Positions 21,219-30,541 of a stretch of DNA of 64,000 nt are shown in pieces; within the stretch, counting starts at the first letter, position 1; every line of letters begins with the position of its first letter. Source of the DNA: Sphingobium limneticum (lineage in GTDB: Bacteria > Pseudomonadota > Alphaproteobacteria > Sphingomonadales > Sphingomonadaceae); contig NZ_VYPZ01000004.1 in assembly GCF_008710155.1 (NCBI RefSeq), positions 240,903-304,902 on the forward strand. Direction: 5' to 3'. The translations under genes were made by a program, and so were the position numbers. The notes beneath the pieces are model-generated. The model saw only the letters and a list, made by a program, of their open reading frames with translations, did not search any database and was not told the origin of the DNA.

Positions 21219-21922
21219 CGCTGCTCCGCTTCGTCGAGGAAACCGGCTCCACCAACGCCGATATGCTGGCGTTGGCGGAGCAGGGGGGCGCTGACGGTAG
21301 CTGGCTGCGCGCCGCGCGCCAGACCGGGGGGAAGGGGCGCATGGGTCGCGCCTGGGAAAGCCCGGACGGCAATCTTTACTGTTCTACGCTGGTCCGGTTG
21401 CAGCCGACCGATCCGTTGCCCCACACGCTGGCGCTGGTTGCGGCCAATGCGGTCCATGCGCTGGTCGCGCCGCTGTGCACGGGCCAGGCGCGGATCAAAT
21501 GGCCCAATGACATATTGGTCGATGGCGCCAAGATCGCCGGCATATTGCTGGAGCGGGCGGGCGACGCGATCGTGGTGGGCATCGGCATCAATGTGACCGG
21601 CCATCCGGTCGGACTGGACCGCCCCGTCACCAGCCTGGCGGCGCAGGGCGCCAACGACGCCACGGCCCAAGCCCTCTATGATCGGCTCGCCCAGCTTTTC
21701 GCCCATTGGCTGTCCATCTGGCGGGCGCAGGGGCTGGACCCCATCCGCACCCACTGGCTGCTCAACGCCCATCCCACCGGCACGCCGATGCGCGTGATCC
21801 AGCCCGATGGCGGGCAGGTCGAGGGGACATTCGACACGCTCGACCGTCAAGGCATGTTGATCCTGCGCTTGGCGAATGGGGACAGCCGTGCCATTCACGC
21901 CGGCGACATCATTCTCAACTGA
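21215..21922 (+). CDS. birA: Biotin--[acetyl-CoA-carboxylase] ligase, non-canonical start likely
   Basis: A class I biotin protein ligase without the DNA-binding domain; it attaches biotin to the carboxylase carrier protein. Catalytic signatures are [40 protein letters not shown] and VVGIGINV. The first in-frame ATG (21263) would remove the conserved substrate-contacting motif FVEETGSTN, which is encoded just upstream. The only possible starts before it are CTG at 21215, overlapping the nuoN stop as CTGA, and CTG at 21221. I place the start at 21215, giving 235 residues, but this is an inference. birA following nuoN is common in alphaproteobacteria. Confidence 0.85.
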   Translation: MTLLRFVEETGSTNADMLALAEQGGADGSWLRAARQTGGKGRMGRAWESPDGNLYCSTLVRLQPTDPLPHTLALVAANAVHALVAPLCTGQARIKWPNDILVDGAKIAGILLERAGDAIVVGIGINVTGHPVGLDRPVTSLAAQGANDATAQALYDRLAQLFAHWLSIWRAQGLDPIRTHWLLNAHPTGTPMRVIQPDGGQVEGTFDTLDRQGMLILRLANGDSRAIHAGDIILN

Positions 21923-21932
21923 GGGACCGGCC

Positions 21933-22712
21933 ATGCTTCTCGCGATCGACGCGGGTAACACCAATGTCGTTTTCGCGCTGCTCGACGGGCGCGAGATCAA
22001 GACACGCTGGCGCATCGCCACCGATCCCCGGCGCACGGCCGACGAATATGTCGTCTGGCTGAACCAGCTGTTGCAGCTGGAAGGCTATGCCATCGCGGAT
22101 GTTGATGCGGTCATCATCGCTACCGTCGTTCCCCGTGCGCTCCATAATCTTCAGGTGCTGGCCGAGAAATATTTCAAGACCACGGCGCTCGTCGCGGGAC
22201 AGGCGCCGGTGGATTGGGGCATCGAACTGGACGTGGCCGAGCCTGGCTCTGTCGGCGCGGACCGGGTTGTAAATGCGATCGCCGCGCACCATCTTTACCA
22301 GGACGATCTGATCGTCATCGATTTCGGGACGGCGACGACCTTCGACGTGGTCGATTATAGCGGTGCCTATAAGGGCGGCGTGATCGCGCCGGGCATCAAC
22401 CTGTCGCTGGACGCGCTGGTCGCCGCCGCGGCCAAATTGCCCAAGATCGCGATCGAGCCGCCGGAAAACCGGTCGGTCATCGGGCGAACGACGGTGGATG
22501 CTATGCAGATCGGCGTCTTTTGGGGCTATGTAGCGATGATGGAAGGGCTGGTCGCGCGTATCCGCGCTGAGATCGGCCGTCCGGCCAAGGTAATTTCGAC
22601 CGGAGGACTAGCCGTCCTCTTCAATGACAATAGCGATATTTTCGATGCGATCGCACCGGACCTCACCATCTTGGGGCTGGCGCTGTTGCACGAGCGGAGT
22701 TTGAAAACATAA
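21933..22712 (+). CDS. coaX: Type III pantothenate kinase
   Basis: A 259-residue ASKHA-fold kinase catalysing the first step of coenzyme A synthesis. The phosphate-binding loop is [17 protein letters not shown] at the N-terminus. Further signatures are [18 protein letters not shown] and [22 protein letters not shown]. The ATG at 21933 gives the normal short N-terminus. It follows birA by 10 bases and overlaps the RNase J gene by one base. Confidence 0.94.
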   Translation: MLLAIDAGNTNVVFALLDGREIKTRWRIATDPRRTADEYVVWLNQLLQLEGYAIADVDAVIIATVVPRALHNLQVLAEKYFKTTALVAGQAPVDWGIELDVAEPGSVGADRVVNAIAAHHLYQDDLIVIDFGTATTFDVVDYSGAYKGGVIAPGINLSLDALVAAAAKLPKIAIEPPENRSVIGRTTVDAMQIGVFWGYVAMMEGLVARIRAEIGRPAKVISTGGLAVLFNDNSDIFDAIAPDLTILGLALLHERSLKT

Positions 22713-24349
22713 TGATACCCAAGGATGAACTGATTTTCCTGGCCCTTGGCGGCTCGGGCGAAATCGGCATGAACGTGAATCTATACGGCTGCCAGGGCAA
22801 GTGGGTCATGGTCGATCTCGGCCTGACCTTTGCCGACCCCAATTATCCCGGCGTGGAACTGATCCTGCCGGACCTGAGCTTCATCGAGGATCGGCGCGAC
22901 GACCTGCTCGGCATCGTCCTGACCCATGGGCATGAAGATCATATCGGCGCCATCCCCTATCTGGCCGCCGACCTTGGCGTGCCGCTGTATGCCACGCCCT
23001 TCACGGCGGGTCTGATCCGGATGAAGCTGGAAGAAGAAGGCCTCAGCAAAGATGTGAAGCTGCATGTGATCGAGAATGAAGGCAGCTTCAATCTCGGTCC
23101 GTTCGGTTTCCGCTATGTGCCGCTTGCCCACTCCATTCCGGAGGGCAATGCGGTGCTGATCGACACGCCCTATGGCCGCATCTTCCACACCGGCGACTGG
23201 AAGCTGGACGACCAGCCTTTGCTTGGCCAGCCCTCCACCCCGGCGGAACTGACCGCCATCGGCGACGAAGGTGTGCTGGCGCTGGTATGCGACAGCACCA
23301 ACGTCTTCAACGACAAGGCCAGCGGCTCGGAAGGCGATGTGCGCGAGGGGCTGATGCAGGCCGTCGCCGGCGCCAAAGGCCGCGTACTGGTCACGACCTT
23401 TGCGTCGAACGCCGCGCGGGTGCAGACTTTGGGAGAGGTTGCGACGGCAATGGGGCGCAAGGTTTGCGTTGCAGGCCGATCGCTCGACCGGATCATCGGC
23501 ACGGCGAAGGCGGCCGGCTATCTCAAGGATTTTCCGCCGACCGTCGATTGGGACGATGTCATGAGCCTGCCGCGTGACGAGGTGATGATCATCGCCACGG
23601 GCGGACAGGGTGAGGCGCGGGCTGCGCTGTCGCGCATCGCGTTCGACAGCCATCCGATCAAGTTGGCGGAAGGGGACACGGTTGTCTTCTCGTCCAAGCA
23701 GATCCCCGGCAATGAAATCGCCATCGGCCGTATCCAGAATGCGCTGGCGCAGAAGAATATCCTGATGATCACCGATCGCCAGGCCGAAGTCCATGTGTCG
23801 GGTCATCCCGGCCGACCGGAACTGGAAGCGATGTATCGCTGGATTCGGCCCGAGATATTGCTGCCGGTCCATGGCGAGCGCCGCCATATGGCGGAGCAGG
23901 CGCGGCTTGGCATTACCACGGGCATCCGCCATGCAGTGGTCCAGTCCAATGGCGACGTGCTGCGTCTGGCGCCCGGCGCGCCGCAGATTATCGGCCAGCA
24001 GGAAACGGGCCGACTGGTGCTGGACGGCGACGTCATCCTGCCCGCCGACGGATCGACCATGAACGAGCGGCGCAAGCTGGGCCTGCATGGTCAGATCAGC
24101 GTAGCCGTGGCGATCGACCGCAAGGGCAAGCTGATCGGCGATCCCATGCTGCGCACGCAGGGTGTGCCGGTGGAGGAAGACAAGGCGGCTTTCCTGGCGG
24201 AAGCGGCCGAGGAAGCCGCCGCCGCCATTCCCAAGGGATCGCTGGAGGAAGAGGCTTTGCGCGAACGTCTGCGTCTGGCCGTGCGCCGTACCGCGACGCG
24301 CTGGACCGGCAAGAAGCCGATAGTGGACGTGCTGATCGTTCGCGCTTAA
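22712..24349 (+). CDS. rnj: Ribonuclease J
   Basis: A 545-residue metallo-beta-lactamase/beta-CASP ribonuclease with predicted endo- and 5'-exonuclease activity in RNA maturation and turnover. The zinc motif THGHEDHIGAIPYL is intact, with FHTGDWKLD and the later VHVSGHPGRPELEAMYRWI and LLPVHGERRHM. The C-terminal dimerisation domain is present. It sits in the common alphaproteobacterial block birA-coaX-rnj. Confidence 0.93.
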   Translation: MIPKDELIFLALGGSGEIGMNVNLYGCQGKWVMVDLGLTFADPNYPGVELILPDLSFIEDRRDDLLGIVLTHGHEDHIGAIPYLAADLGVPLYATPFTAGLIRMKLEEEGLSKDVKLHVIENEGSFNLGPFGFRYVPLAHSIPEGNAVLIDTPYGRIFHTGDWKLDDQPLLGQPSTPAELTAIGDEGVLALVCDSTNVFNDKASGSEGDVREGLMQAVAGAKGRVLVTTFASNAARVQTLGEVATAMGRKVCVAGRSLDRIIGTAKAAGYLKDFPPTVDWDDVMSLPRDEVMIIATGGQGEARAALSRIAFDSHPIKLAEGDTVVFSSKQIPGNEIAIGRIQNALAQKNILMITDRQAEVHVSGHPGRPELEAMYRWIRPEILLPVHGERRHMAEQARLGITTGIRHAVVQSNGDVLRLAPGAPQIIGQQETGRLVLDGDVILPADGSTMNERRKLGLHGQISVAVAIDRKGKLIGDPMLRTQGVPVEEDKAAFLAEAAEEAAAAIPKGSLEEEALRERLRLAVRRTATRWTGKKPIVDVLIVRA

Positions 24350-24358
24350 ACAGGCGCG

Positions 24359-24628
24359 ATGAACTGGTACGCTATCTTCGCCATCTATTTCCTGATGTGG
24401 GTCATCAGCGCCTTCATCATGCTCCCCTTCGGCATCCGCACCCCCAATGAAACGGGTGAAGTGCTGCTGAAGGGGCAGGCGGATAGCGCGCCCAGCAATT
24501 TCCGTCCCGCTGTGGTGATGCTGCGCGCGACCATATTGGCCACGATCCTGTTCGGCCTCTATTATGCCAATTATGTACAGGGCTGGGTGACGCTCGACAT
24601 GCTGCCCGGCTATCGCGTCACGCGATGA
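24359..24628 (+). CDS. DUF1467 family membrane protein
   Basis: An 89-residue protein with two transmembrane helices (YAIFAIYFLMWVISAFIMLP and VVMLRATILATILFGLYYA) and the conserved PFGIRTPNE loop of the DUF1467 family. Function unknown. The family is regularly found after the RNase J gene in alphaproteobacteria, as here (9 bases away). It overlaps the next gene by four bases. Confidence 0.85.
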   Translation: MNWYAIFAIYFLMWVISAFIMLPFGIRTPNETGEVLLKGQADSAPSNFRPAVVMLRATILATILFGLYYANYVQGWVTLDMLPGYRVTR

Positions 24629-25083
24629 GCGAGGCTGCGGAGCGGATCGTTCGCGCCGCTGCCGTTCACCTGGAATCCTGGGCGCAGATACGCGCCGCGC
24701 TCTGGCCGGATGCCAGCGTCGCCGATCATCAGGATGACATTACCGCTATGTTGGCGAATGAGGGCCTGATCGCCTTTGTCGCATTGGACGGGCAGGGCGA
24801 TGCTATCGCCTTCGTCGAGGCCGCCCTGCGCCATGATTATGTCAATGGCTGCGACACCAGCCCGGTTCTGTTCGTGGAGGGGCTTTATGTGGCGGCAGAT
24901 GCGCGACGGGGCGGGTTGGCGCGCGCTTTGATCGATGCGGTGGCGGCATGGGGGCAATCCCAGGGCTGCACCGAAATGGCATCTGATGCCGACATCGCCA
25001 ATCTCTCCAGCCACTGCTTTCACCAGGCCGCCGGTTTCACCGAAACCGAGCGGGTGGTCTATTTTCGCAAAATGATCGGCTGA
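24625..25083 (+). CDS. GNAT acetyltransferase resembling aminoglycoside 6'-N-acetyltransferase
   Basis: A 152-residue GNAT protein. The order of motifs matches AAC(6')-I enzymes: ALWPDASVADHQDDI near the start, FVEAALRHDYVNGCDTSPV, FVEGLYVAADARRGGLARAL (the acetyl-CoA loop, here R-R-G-G-L-A-R), EMASDADIANLSSHCFHQAAGF and the terminal ETERVVYFRKMI. Such enzymes acetylate the 6'-amino group of aminoglycosides, but chromosomal homologs may serve other amines. No mobile-element signature is nearby, and the gene is translationally coupled to the DUF1467 gene. Confidence 0.8.
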   Translation: MSEAAERIVRAAAVHLESWAQIRAALWPDASVADHQDDITAMLANEGLIAFVALDGQGDAIAFVEAALRHDYVNGCDTSPVLFVEGLYVAADARRGGLARALIDAVAAWGQSQGCTEMASDADIANLSSHCFHQAAGFTETERVVYFRKMIG

Positions 25084-25092
25084 GCCGCTGCC

Positions 25093-27765
25093 TTATTGCC
25101 GCAACCGCTCGATCGCCTGCGCGAGTGCGACATAGAGTTTGCCCATGTCGGACGAGAGGACGGCGACGCCCAGCGCATTGCCATCGCGCGCCGACAGGAT
25201 GATCCGCAGCATCGCTTCGAAATCATGGATGTAGCGGTTCACATGATCGCGGAATTCCGCGTCATTATCATAATGGAGTGCGATTTCACGCGACTCGCCG
25301 GCATCCAGCAACTTGACCGCGCGGCGAGTGAAGACGCCGCGGTCGCCCTTCAGATAAGCGGCCCAGGCCGAATCGGTCACATCGTTGGACAGTAGCTTGG
25401 CGACGTCGATCGCGGTGCTGTTGAGCGATTCGATCAGCAGCGCCGAACGCCGCGCGAAATGGTCGCGGTCGCGGGTTTCGGACGCGCGTTCGGCTTCCTC
25501 GATCCGTTGTTCCACGCTGGCGCTGGTGTCGGCGATCGTCAGCAACTGGCGGGTCAGGCGTTCGGATGCCTGATGCGCGGCCTTGACCGCTTCTTCCGCT
25601 ACGCGTGCGACCTGCTCGATCTGCGCCGTCACCTTTTCGCCGATCACACCTTGCAACGCTTCATCGCTGGCCTGCGCCAGCTGCTGCGCCGCGTCGGGAA
25701 TGGCACGCCCCAGGGCTTGCCGCGCGCGCTCTGCGGCCTGATCGGCCGTGTCCTTGACCCGCAACAGCGCGGTGACGAGCAGCGGCCCGGCGCCCTCGGT
25801 GATGCGGGTCGCATCCTGATGCGCCCCGTCCAGCGTCGTGCGCAGCCGTTCGACCAGTTCGCGATTGGCCTCCAGCCCGCCCTGCGTGCTCTCCAGCCAT
25901 TCGGTCAGGCGACTGCCTTGGCCGCGCAGCATTTCCTCCGCTTCTTCGGTGCGTCCGACCAGCGCCTCCGAAATGGCTTCCAGCCTTTCCATTTCCGGTG
26001 TCGTGCTGCCGAGCAGGGTACGGCTCTGTTGCAGGCGCGCGTCGAACCGTTCCAACGCTGCCGGATAGGTTTCGTCCAGTTCCCGTACGCTCGAATCGAG
26101 GGCGACCAGCAGGGTTTCGGCGCACCCGATCAGCTTTTCGGCCGTCATGCCGCCAGCCGCCAGCGCCTTGTCGATGCGCTGCGTTTCCTCCGCCATGCGC
26201 GTCAATGCGCCGGTGAGCCGTTCGCCGCGCGCCAGGGCGCTGTCTTCCAGTGCGGCGAAGCGGCCATCCGTGCTGGCGATCGTATCGTTCAGACTGTTGT
26301 GCAGGCTCGCCATCAGGCTGCGCTGGCCTTCGATCATTTCGTTGATCTGGTGCAGCCGGCTTTCGACGTCGCCGATCGTATCGCTGAGGCCGGCGACCGT
26401 GTCGTCGCCAATCGCCGTCAGGCTCTCGCGTGAGCGGTTGACGAGCGCGTCGAGCGATGCTGCCTGGCTGCTGAGGCCGCCGTCGGTGACGGCCAGTGTC
26501 TCCTTCGCCCGTTGCAGCGCGGCGTCGAGGCGACGACGCAGGTCCGTCTCCATCGCTTCCATGTCGCGCTCCAGCACCGCCAGTGCGTCCTCGCTGGCCT
26601 GCCCGATGCCTTTTTCGGCAGCGGACACCAGCGTTTCGAGCGCATGGGCGCGCCGGGTCAGCGCTTCATCGGTCGTGGCCATGGCCGCCTGTATCGTCCG
26701 CTGGGCATTGTCCAGACGGGTGCGCAGCTCCGCTTCGGCCGCATTCAGATCCTGCGTCAGGGTCTGACGCACCTGCGCGCTCGTGTCCGCAACCCCGGTC
26801 TGCGCCGCGTCGATGAGAGCGGTGAGGGCGGCGGCATGGGCTTCGATATCGCCCCGGCTGCGATCCATCGCCTGCCGCGCACCTTGCGCGGTCGCGTCGA
26901 TCCGGCTCGATGCGATATCGGCCATGCCGGTCACTTCTTCGGAGGCCGAACGGGTGGCTTCCTGCAACTGCGTCAACTGGCTCGCCAGGCTCTTGGTCGC
27001 GGCCAGCGTGCGGGCGCGCGCGTCGTCAGACAGTTCGCCCAATGCATGTAGTCGCGCTTCCAGCGTGTCGATCCGTTCGGCCAGCGCATGGCCATTGTCC
27101 ATCATCTGCGCGGTCATGCGACCGGTGCGATCTTCCAGTTCGGGGATCGATCCGATCAACTGATCCATGCGCGATACCAGCGCCAAGGCGGCCCGCTCGG
27201 CGGTTTCGGCCTTGTCGGCGGTTGTCTGGGCGCGGCCGGCGATGAGTTCGGCGGAGGCTTCCATATTGCTGCTGGCAGCTGCGCCATAGCTGTCGAGCAG
27301 TTCGGCCTGATCCTGCATCGCCTGTCGCGCATTTTCCAACTGGCTGCTGATCCGGCCAAGCCGCAATTCCAGCAGGTCGGCCTCCGTCCGCAGGGCGCGG
27401 GCGGTGTCGAGATAGCGACGCGATTCGGTACGACTGTTGCGGACCAGCAGCAGATAAGCGACGGCCAGCAGAATGAGTGGAATGGCTATGGTGACGATGG
27501 CATTGGCCCAGGCGAAGGGCCCTGCGGCCAGATTGCCGGACGTAGCGATGGCCCAACCGGCAAAGCCGACCCAGCCAATTGCCAGCACCAGCAAGGCCCA
27601 GCGGAGCCGCTTGACCGTGGTTTCGTCGGCACCTTCTGTCGCTTCGCCCTCGTCTATGTCGAGAACGGCCTGTTTCAAAAGCAAAATATCGTCCATCTGC
27701 GACTCGTTGCCGGTCGCGGTTTGTTCGTCTCGCCAGAACTCGACGATGGTGCTGCCCCCTGTCAT
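25093..27765 (-). CDS. Membrane-anchored long coiled-coil protein, TipN-like architecture
   Basis: An 890-residue protein. Residues 1-50 are acidic and hydrophilic, two transmembrane helices lie at about 55-75 and 86-108, and the remaining 780 residues are Ala/Gln/Glu/Arg-rich heptad helix predicted as coiled coil. Near the C-terminus is a folded-looking segment (IDVAKLLSNDVTDSAWAAYLKGDRGVFTRRA) followed by HVNRYIHDFEAMLRIIL. Size and layout match the Caulobacter polarity factor TipN (about 880 residues, two N-terminal helices, long coiled coil), but coiled-coil similarity is weak evidence and no sequence comparison could be run. It is convergent with the acetyltransferase gene and divergent from the HPt-like gene. 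Confidence 0.8.
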   Translation of the reverse strand: MTGGSTIVEFWRDEQTATGNESQMDDILLLKQAVLDIDEGEATEGADETTVKRLRWALLVLAIGWVGFAGWAIATSGNLAAGPFAWANAIVTIAIPLILLAVAYLLLVRNSRTESRRYLDTARALRTEADLLELRLGRISSQLENARQAMQDQAELLDSYGAAASSNMEASAELIAGRAQTTADKAETAERAALALVSRMDQLIGSIPELEDRTGRMTAQMMDNGHALAERIDTLEARLHALGELSDDARARTLAATKSLASQLTQLQEATRSASEEVTGMADIASSRIDATAQGARQAMDRSRGDIEAHAAALTALIDAAQTGVADTSAQVRQTLTQDLNAAEAELRTRLDNAQRTIQAAMATTDEALTRRAHALETLVSAAEKGIGQASEDALAVLERDMEAMETDLRRRLDAALQRAKETLAVTDGGLSSQAASLDALVNRSRESLTAIGDDTVAGLSDTIGDVESRLHQINEMIEGQRSLMASLHNSLNDTIASTDGRFAALEDSALARGERLTGALTRMAEETQRIDKALAAGGMTAEKLIGCAETLLVALDSSVRELDETYPAALERFDARLQQSRTLLGSTTPEMERLEAISEALVGRTEEAEEMLRGQGSRLTEWLESTQGGLEANRELVERLRTTLDGAHQDATRITEGAGPLLVTALLRVKDTADQAAERARQALGRAIPDAAQQLAQASDEALQGVIGEKVTAQIEQVARVAEEAVKAAHQASERLTRQLLTIADTSASVEQRIEEAERASETRDRDHFARRSALLIESLNSTAIDVAKLLSNDVTDSAWAAYLKGDRGVFTRRAVKLLDAGESREIALHYDNDAEFRDHVNRYIHDFEAMLRIILSARDGNALGVAVLSSDMGKLYVALAQAIERLRQ

Positions 27766-27844
27766 GTCCTCATCCTAGCATCTTTTCCGGCCGCGGAAAT
27801 GCCTTGTTACCAAAACTTAACGCAAGCCCGATAGCGTTTGTCCC

Positions 27845-28147
27845 ATGTCCTATGATCCTGGCGCCCTCCATACCGCTCTGGCAGCCGCCGTCGGCGATGA
27901 TAGCGCGTTGATCGCAGATCTGCGCGTGGCCTTTCTGGAAAGCGCCAACCGGCAGGTCGATTTGCTGGGGCGGGCGCGTCGCGACGCCAATTGGGAATTG
28001 GCAGCCTGGCGTTTGAAGGGGCTGGCGGCCAGCTTTGGCCTGACCGCGCTGATCATATTGGCCGACGAAGCCGCAGCAGCGGCACCGGGCGATCCACGCG
28101 TGTTACGAAAGTTGCGGGCGGCGTTGCAGGCCCTGGATCAGGCCTGA
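27845..28147 (+). CDS. HPt-like domain protein lacking the phospho-histidine
   Basis: A 100-residue, all-helical protein that aligns with histidine phosphotransfer (HPt) domains around WRLKGLAASFGL. In active HPt proteins this motif is H-x-L-K-G-[SA]-A; here the His position is Trp55 (codon TGG). A leading helix (LRVAFLESANRQVDLLGRARR) and a trailing one (LADEAAAAAP) fit the four-helix bundle. It therefore cannot carry phosphate in the usual way and may be a binding-only pseudo-HPt. It is divergent from the coiled-coil gene, with 79 bases between the two starts. Confidence 0.75.
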   Translation: MSYDPGALHTALAAAVGDDSALIADLRVAFLESANRQVDLLGRARRDANWELAAWRLKGLAASFGLTALIILADEAAAAAPGDPRVLRKLRAALQALDQA

Positions 28148-28234
28148 TCGTTTAGGCTTATCGCACCGCTTGCGCGAAACGCGCGCGCTTGCGACAAGGT
28201 CGCCGCACAACAATCGGGTCACAAGCGTAACAAT

Positions 28235-29401
28235 ATGAGCTTCGCCGCTATTCTCAGCGCCAGCCGGGCATCGGGCGATTCGCCGCCGGGCTTACGTGCG
28301 AGCCTTTATTTTGCCGGTCAGACCCTTGTGGAATATCAGGCGCGACAGGCGGCTCAAGCCGGCGCCGACCGTATCATGATAGTGGTGAGCGTCATCACGC
28401 CCGCTCTCTCGCAGGCCGTCGATCGGTTGAGTGCCGACGGCATCGCCGTCGCGCTGGTGCGCGACATGGTGTCGATGGTGCGCGATGCGCCCCGTGATAG
28501 CGACGTGCTGCTGGTCGCGGACGGCGCGATCGTGTCGCAGGCGCATTTCGATGGCATGGGCGCGGCGGACGGCAATGTCATGCTGGTGACTGATGACAGT
28601 CGCGCCAGCACGCCGTTCGAGCGGATCGACGCGGGACAGCGTTGGGCGGGACTGGCGCGAATCAGTCCGGACCTGCTGTTCGGCACGCTCGACATGATCG
28701 GCGATTGGGATCTGGCGCTGACGCTGGTGCGGACGGCCGTGCAGAAGGGCGCACGGCGGATCACCGTACCTCAGGACGACCTGCTGGAAGGGCGCGTGGC
28801 ACTGGTCGAAACGCAGGCGCAGGCCGATCTGGTGGCGCAGGCCGTGACGGCCGTGGGAGCGGTACAGGCGCAGGCGCGGGGTGGGATCGAACATTATCTG
28901 CTGGCGCCGGTGGCGCGCATCGTCAGCCCATCGCTGATGCGGATGCAGGTTCCGGCCATGCAGGTCCGGATCGCGGCGATCGCGCTGGGCGCCGTCGCGC
29001 TGGTGCCGATCGAACTGGGCTGGCCGCTGACCGGCTTCTTTCTGCTGTTGGTGGCCTTGCTCCTGTCCGAAATCAGCGATCGATTGGGCGATTTGGCCCT
29101 ACGCGCGCCATTGATGAACTGGCTGGCTTTCTGCGTGCCGGCCATCGTGCTGGCGGGCATGGTTTTTGCCGGTGGTACGACGATGGCGGCCGACCTGGCG
29201 TTGCTGCTGGGCATCGTGATGGTGGCCGATCGTTGGGGCAGGACCGGCACGGCGCGGCCGTGGATGATCTTCACGCCCGGCACGGCGCTGTTGCTGCTCA
29301 TCCTCACCGGCTTTCTAGGATTGATGGTACAGGGTTTCCGCATCGCCATATTGCTGGCGATCGCCTCTATCGCCGCCATGTTGCTACGTCGGCCGGAATG
29401 A
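28235..29401 (+). CDS. Nucleotidyltransferase-like domain fused to a membrane domain
   Basis: A 388-residue protein. The first 210 residues resemble a GT-A nucleotidyltransferase fold such as sugar- or inositol-phosphate cytidylyltransferases: an AAILSASRASGDSPPGLRAS start in place of the usual glycine-rich loop, then LVEYQARQAAQAGADRIMIV and VLLVADGAIV. The usual signature lysines and aspartates are not all evident. The second half has five or six hydrophobic helices, with an SEISDRLGDLALR segment reminiscent of, but not matching, CDP-alcohol phosphotransferases. I cannot assign a reaction. It lies 87 bases after the HPt-like gene. Confidence 0.65.
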   Translation: MSFAAILSASRASGDSPPGLRASLYFAGQTLVEYQARQAAQAGADRIMIVVSVITPALSQAVDRLSADGIAVALVRDMVSMVRDAPRDSDVLLVADGAIVSQAHFDGMGAADGNVMLVTDDSRASTPFERIDAGQRWAGLARISPDLLFGTLDMIGDWDLALTLVRTAVQKGARRITVPQDDLLEGRVALVETQAQADLVAQAVTAVGAVQAQARGGIEHYLLAPVARIVSPSLMRMQVPAMQVRIAAIALGAVALVPIELGWPLTGFFLLLVALLLSEISDRLGDLALRAPLMNWLAFCVPAIVLAGMVFAGGTTMAADLALLLGIVMVADRWGRTGTARPWMIFTPGTALLLLILTGFLGLMVQGFRIAILLAIASIAAMLLRRPE

Positions 29402-29458
29402 CGATTTTGCCCGGCAGGGTTTAGTGCATTTTAACGACGTGCGATTATTCTGACCGGC

Positions 29459-30541
29459 ATGAGCGTCCATTCGTCCCCTACCGGCATGATCAACGACCGG
29501 CCGATGGCGCGCGCCAAGGCAGGATTATCCGCCGTTCCGGTCGGTCATGCCATTGATCTGGCATTCTTCTTCCCCGACGAAGTGCAGTCCAGACCGGACG
29601 CGTTGATCGTGGAGACGCGGCGCCATCTGGGCGGCTGCATCGCTGCGATCGAAATGGCCCTGCGCCTGTCGCTGGACCATGCGCCGGACATCGCCGCCGC
29701 GCTCGATCATTGGCCGGCGCCGCTCGCCTGGTCGATGATAAGGGCGCAGCCCACATTGCTTGGCTCCGATCTTCTGGCGCATATGCAGATGCGGGCTGGC
29801 GTGACGTTGATGCTGCGCCAATTCGGGCAGGCCGATGTCGAACAGTTCGACGAGGGGCAGGGCGACCTCATCCCCGCGACGGACGATCCCGAACTGGGTA
29901 GGGCGGTGTCGGCATTGGCTCTGGCCGAAGGGCGCTGGCTGGCTCTGGCCGGCGAGGATGCGCCGATGAAGCCGGACCTGCCGGCCGAACATTTTGCCGA
30001 TCTGCTCTGGACGGTGGCCGCCTGCCTTCATGTCGTTTCGCAGCGAACCATGGTGGACGGGGGCGATCGGTCGTTGGCGGCCTTCGATCGATCGGGCTGG
30101 GCGCTGCTGCGCGATCATGATGAAGCGGCTTGCCCGATTGCCCAGGCCGACAGGTTGGTGCGCGGCATGGGCGAACGCGCGGACGCGCCTGAATTGCTTG
30201 GTGCCCTGTTGGGACAACGGCGATTCTTGCTGTTTGCAGCGGTCGCTGCACGGCGGTTGCGGATGGGCAGTCAGCAATTGGTCGCCATGCTGGTCATGGG
30301 ACCGGTGGCGCAATTGGCCAATCTGTGCCGCGCGCTTGGCGGATCGGCCGCGGACTATCGTATTCTGCTGCTGGCGTTGCGCCCGGTGCGGCCTTTACTC
30401 TCGGACGCCGCGATCGTGGCGGAGGCGGAGCGCTATCAGGGTGTGAGCGAGGAACAGGCGGATAGCGCGATCGGCGCCTTGCGCACCTCATCCATATTAC
30501 GCGCCAAGCTTGATCATCTACGCACGGTGGCCGGCACATGA
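29459..30541 (+). CDS. Helical protein of unknown function (possibly DUF2336-like)
   Basis: A 360-residue soluble, strongly helical protein, rich in Ala, Leu and Arg, with no signal peptide or membrane segment. Sequences such as RPDALIVETRRHLGGCIAAIEMAL and PVAQLANLCRALGGSAADYRILL suggest a repeated helical-bundle fold like that of DUF2336 proteins, but I cannot confirm the family. It overlaps the start of the degenerate histidine kinase gene by ATGA, so the two are probably co-translated and may act together. An internal ATG at 29486 is an alternative start. Confidence 0.65.
   Translation: MSVHSSPTGMINDRPMARAKAGLSAVPVGHAIDLAFFFPDEVQSRPDALIVETRRHLGGCIAAIEMALRLSLDHAPDIAAALDHWPAPLAWSMIRAQPTLLGSDLLAHMQMRAGVTLMLRQFGQADVEQFDEGQGDLIPATDDPELGRAVSALALAEGRWLALAGEDAPMKPDLPAEHFADLLWTVAACLHVVSQRTMVDGGDRSLAAFDRSGWALLRDHDEAACPIAQADRLVRGMGERADAPELLGALLGQRRFLLFAAVAARRLRMGSQQLVAMLVMGPVAQLANLCRALGGSAADYRILLLALRPVRPLLSDAAIVAEAERYQGVSEEQADSAIGALRTSSILRAKLDHLRTVAGT

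Noticed and set aside
27800..27840. Possible CtrA site (TTAA-N7-TTAA) between the coiled-coil and HPt-like genes
   Set aside because: Only one half-site fits; the second reads TAAC or GTAA depending on spacing, so the match is too weak.
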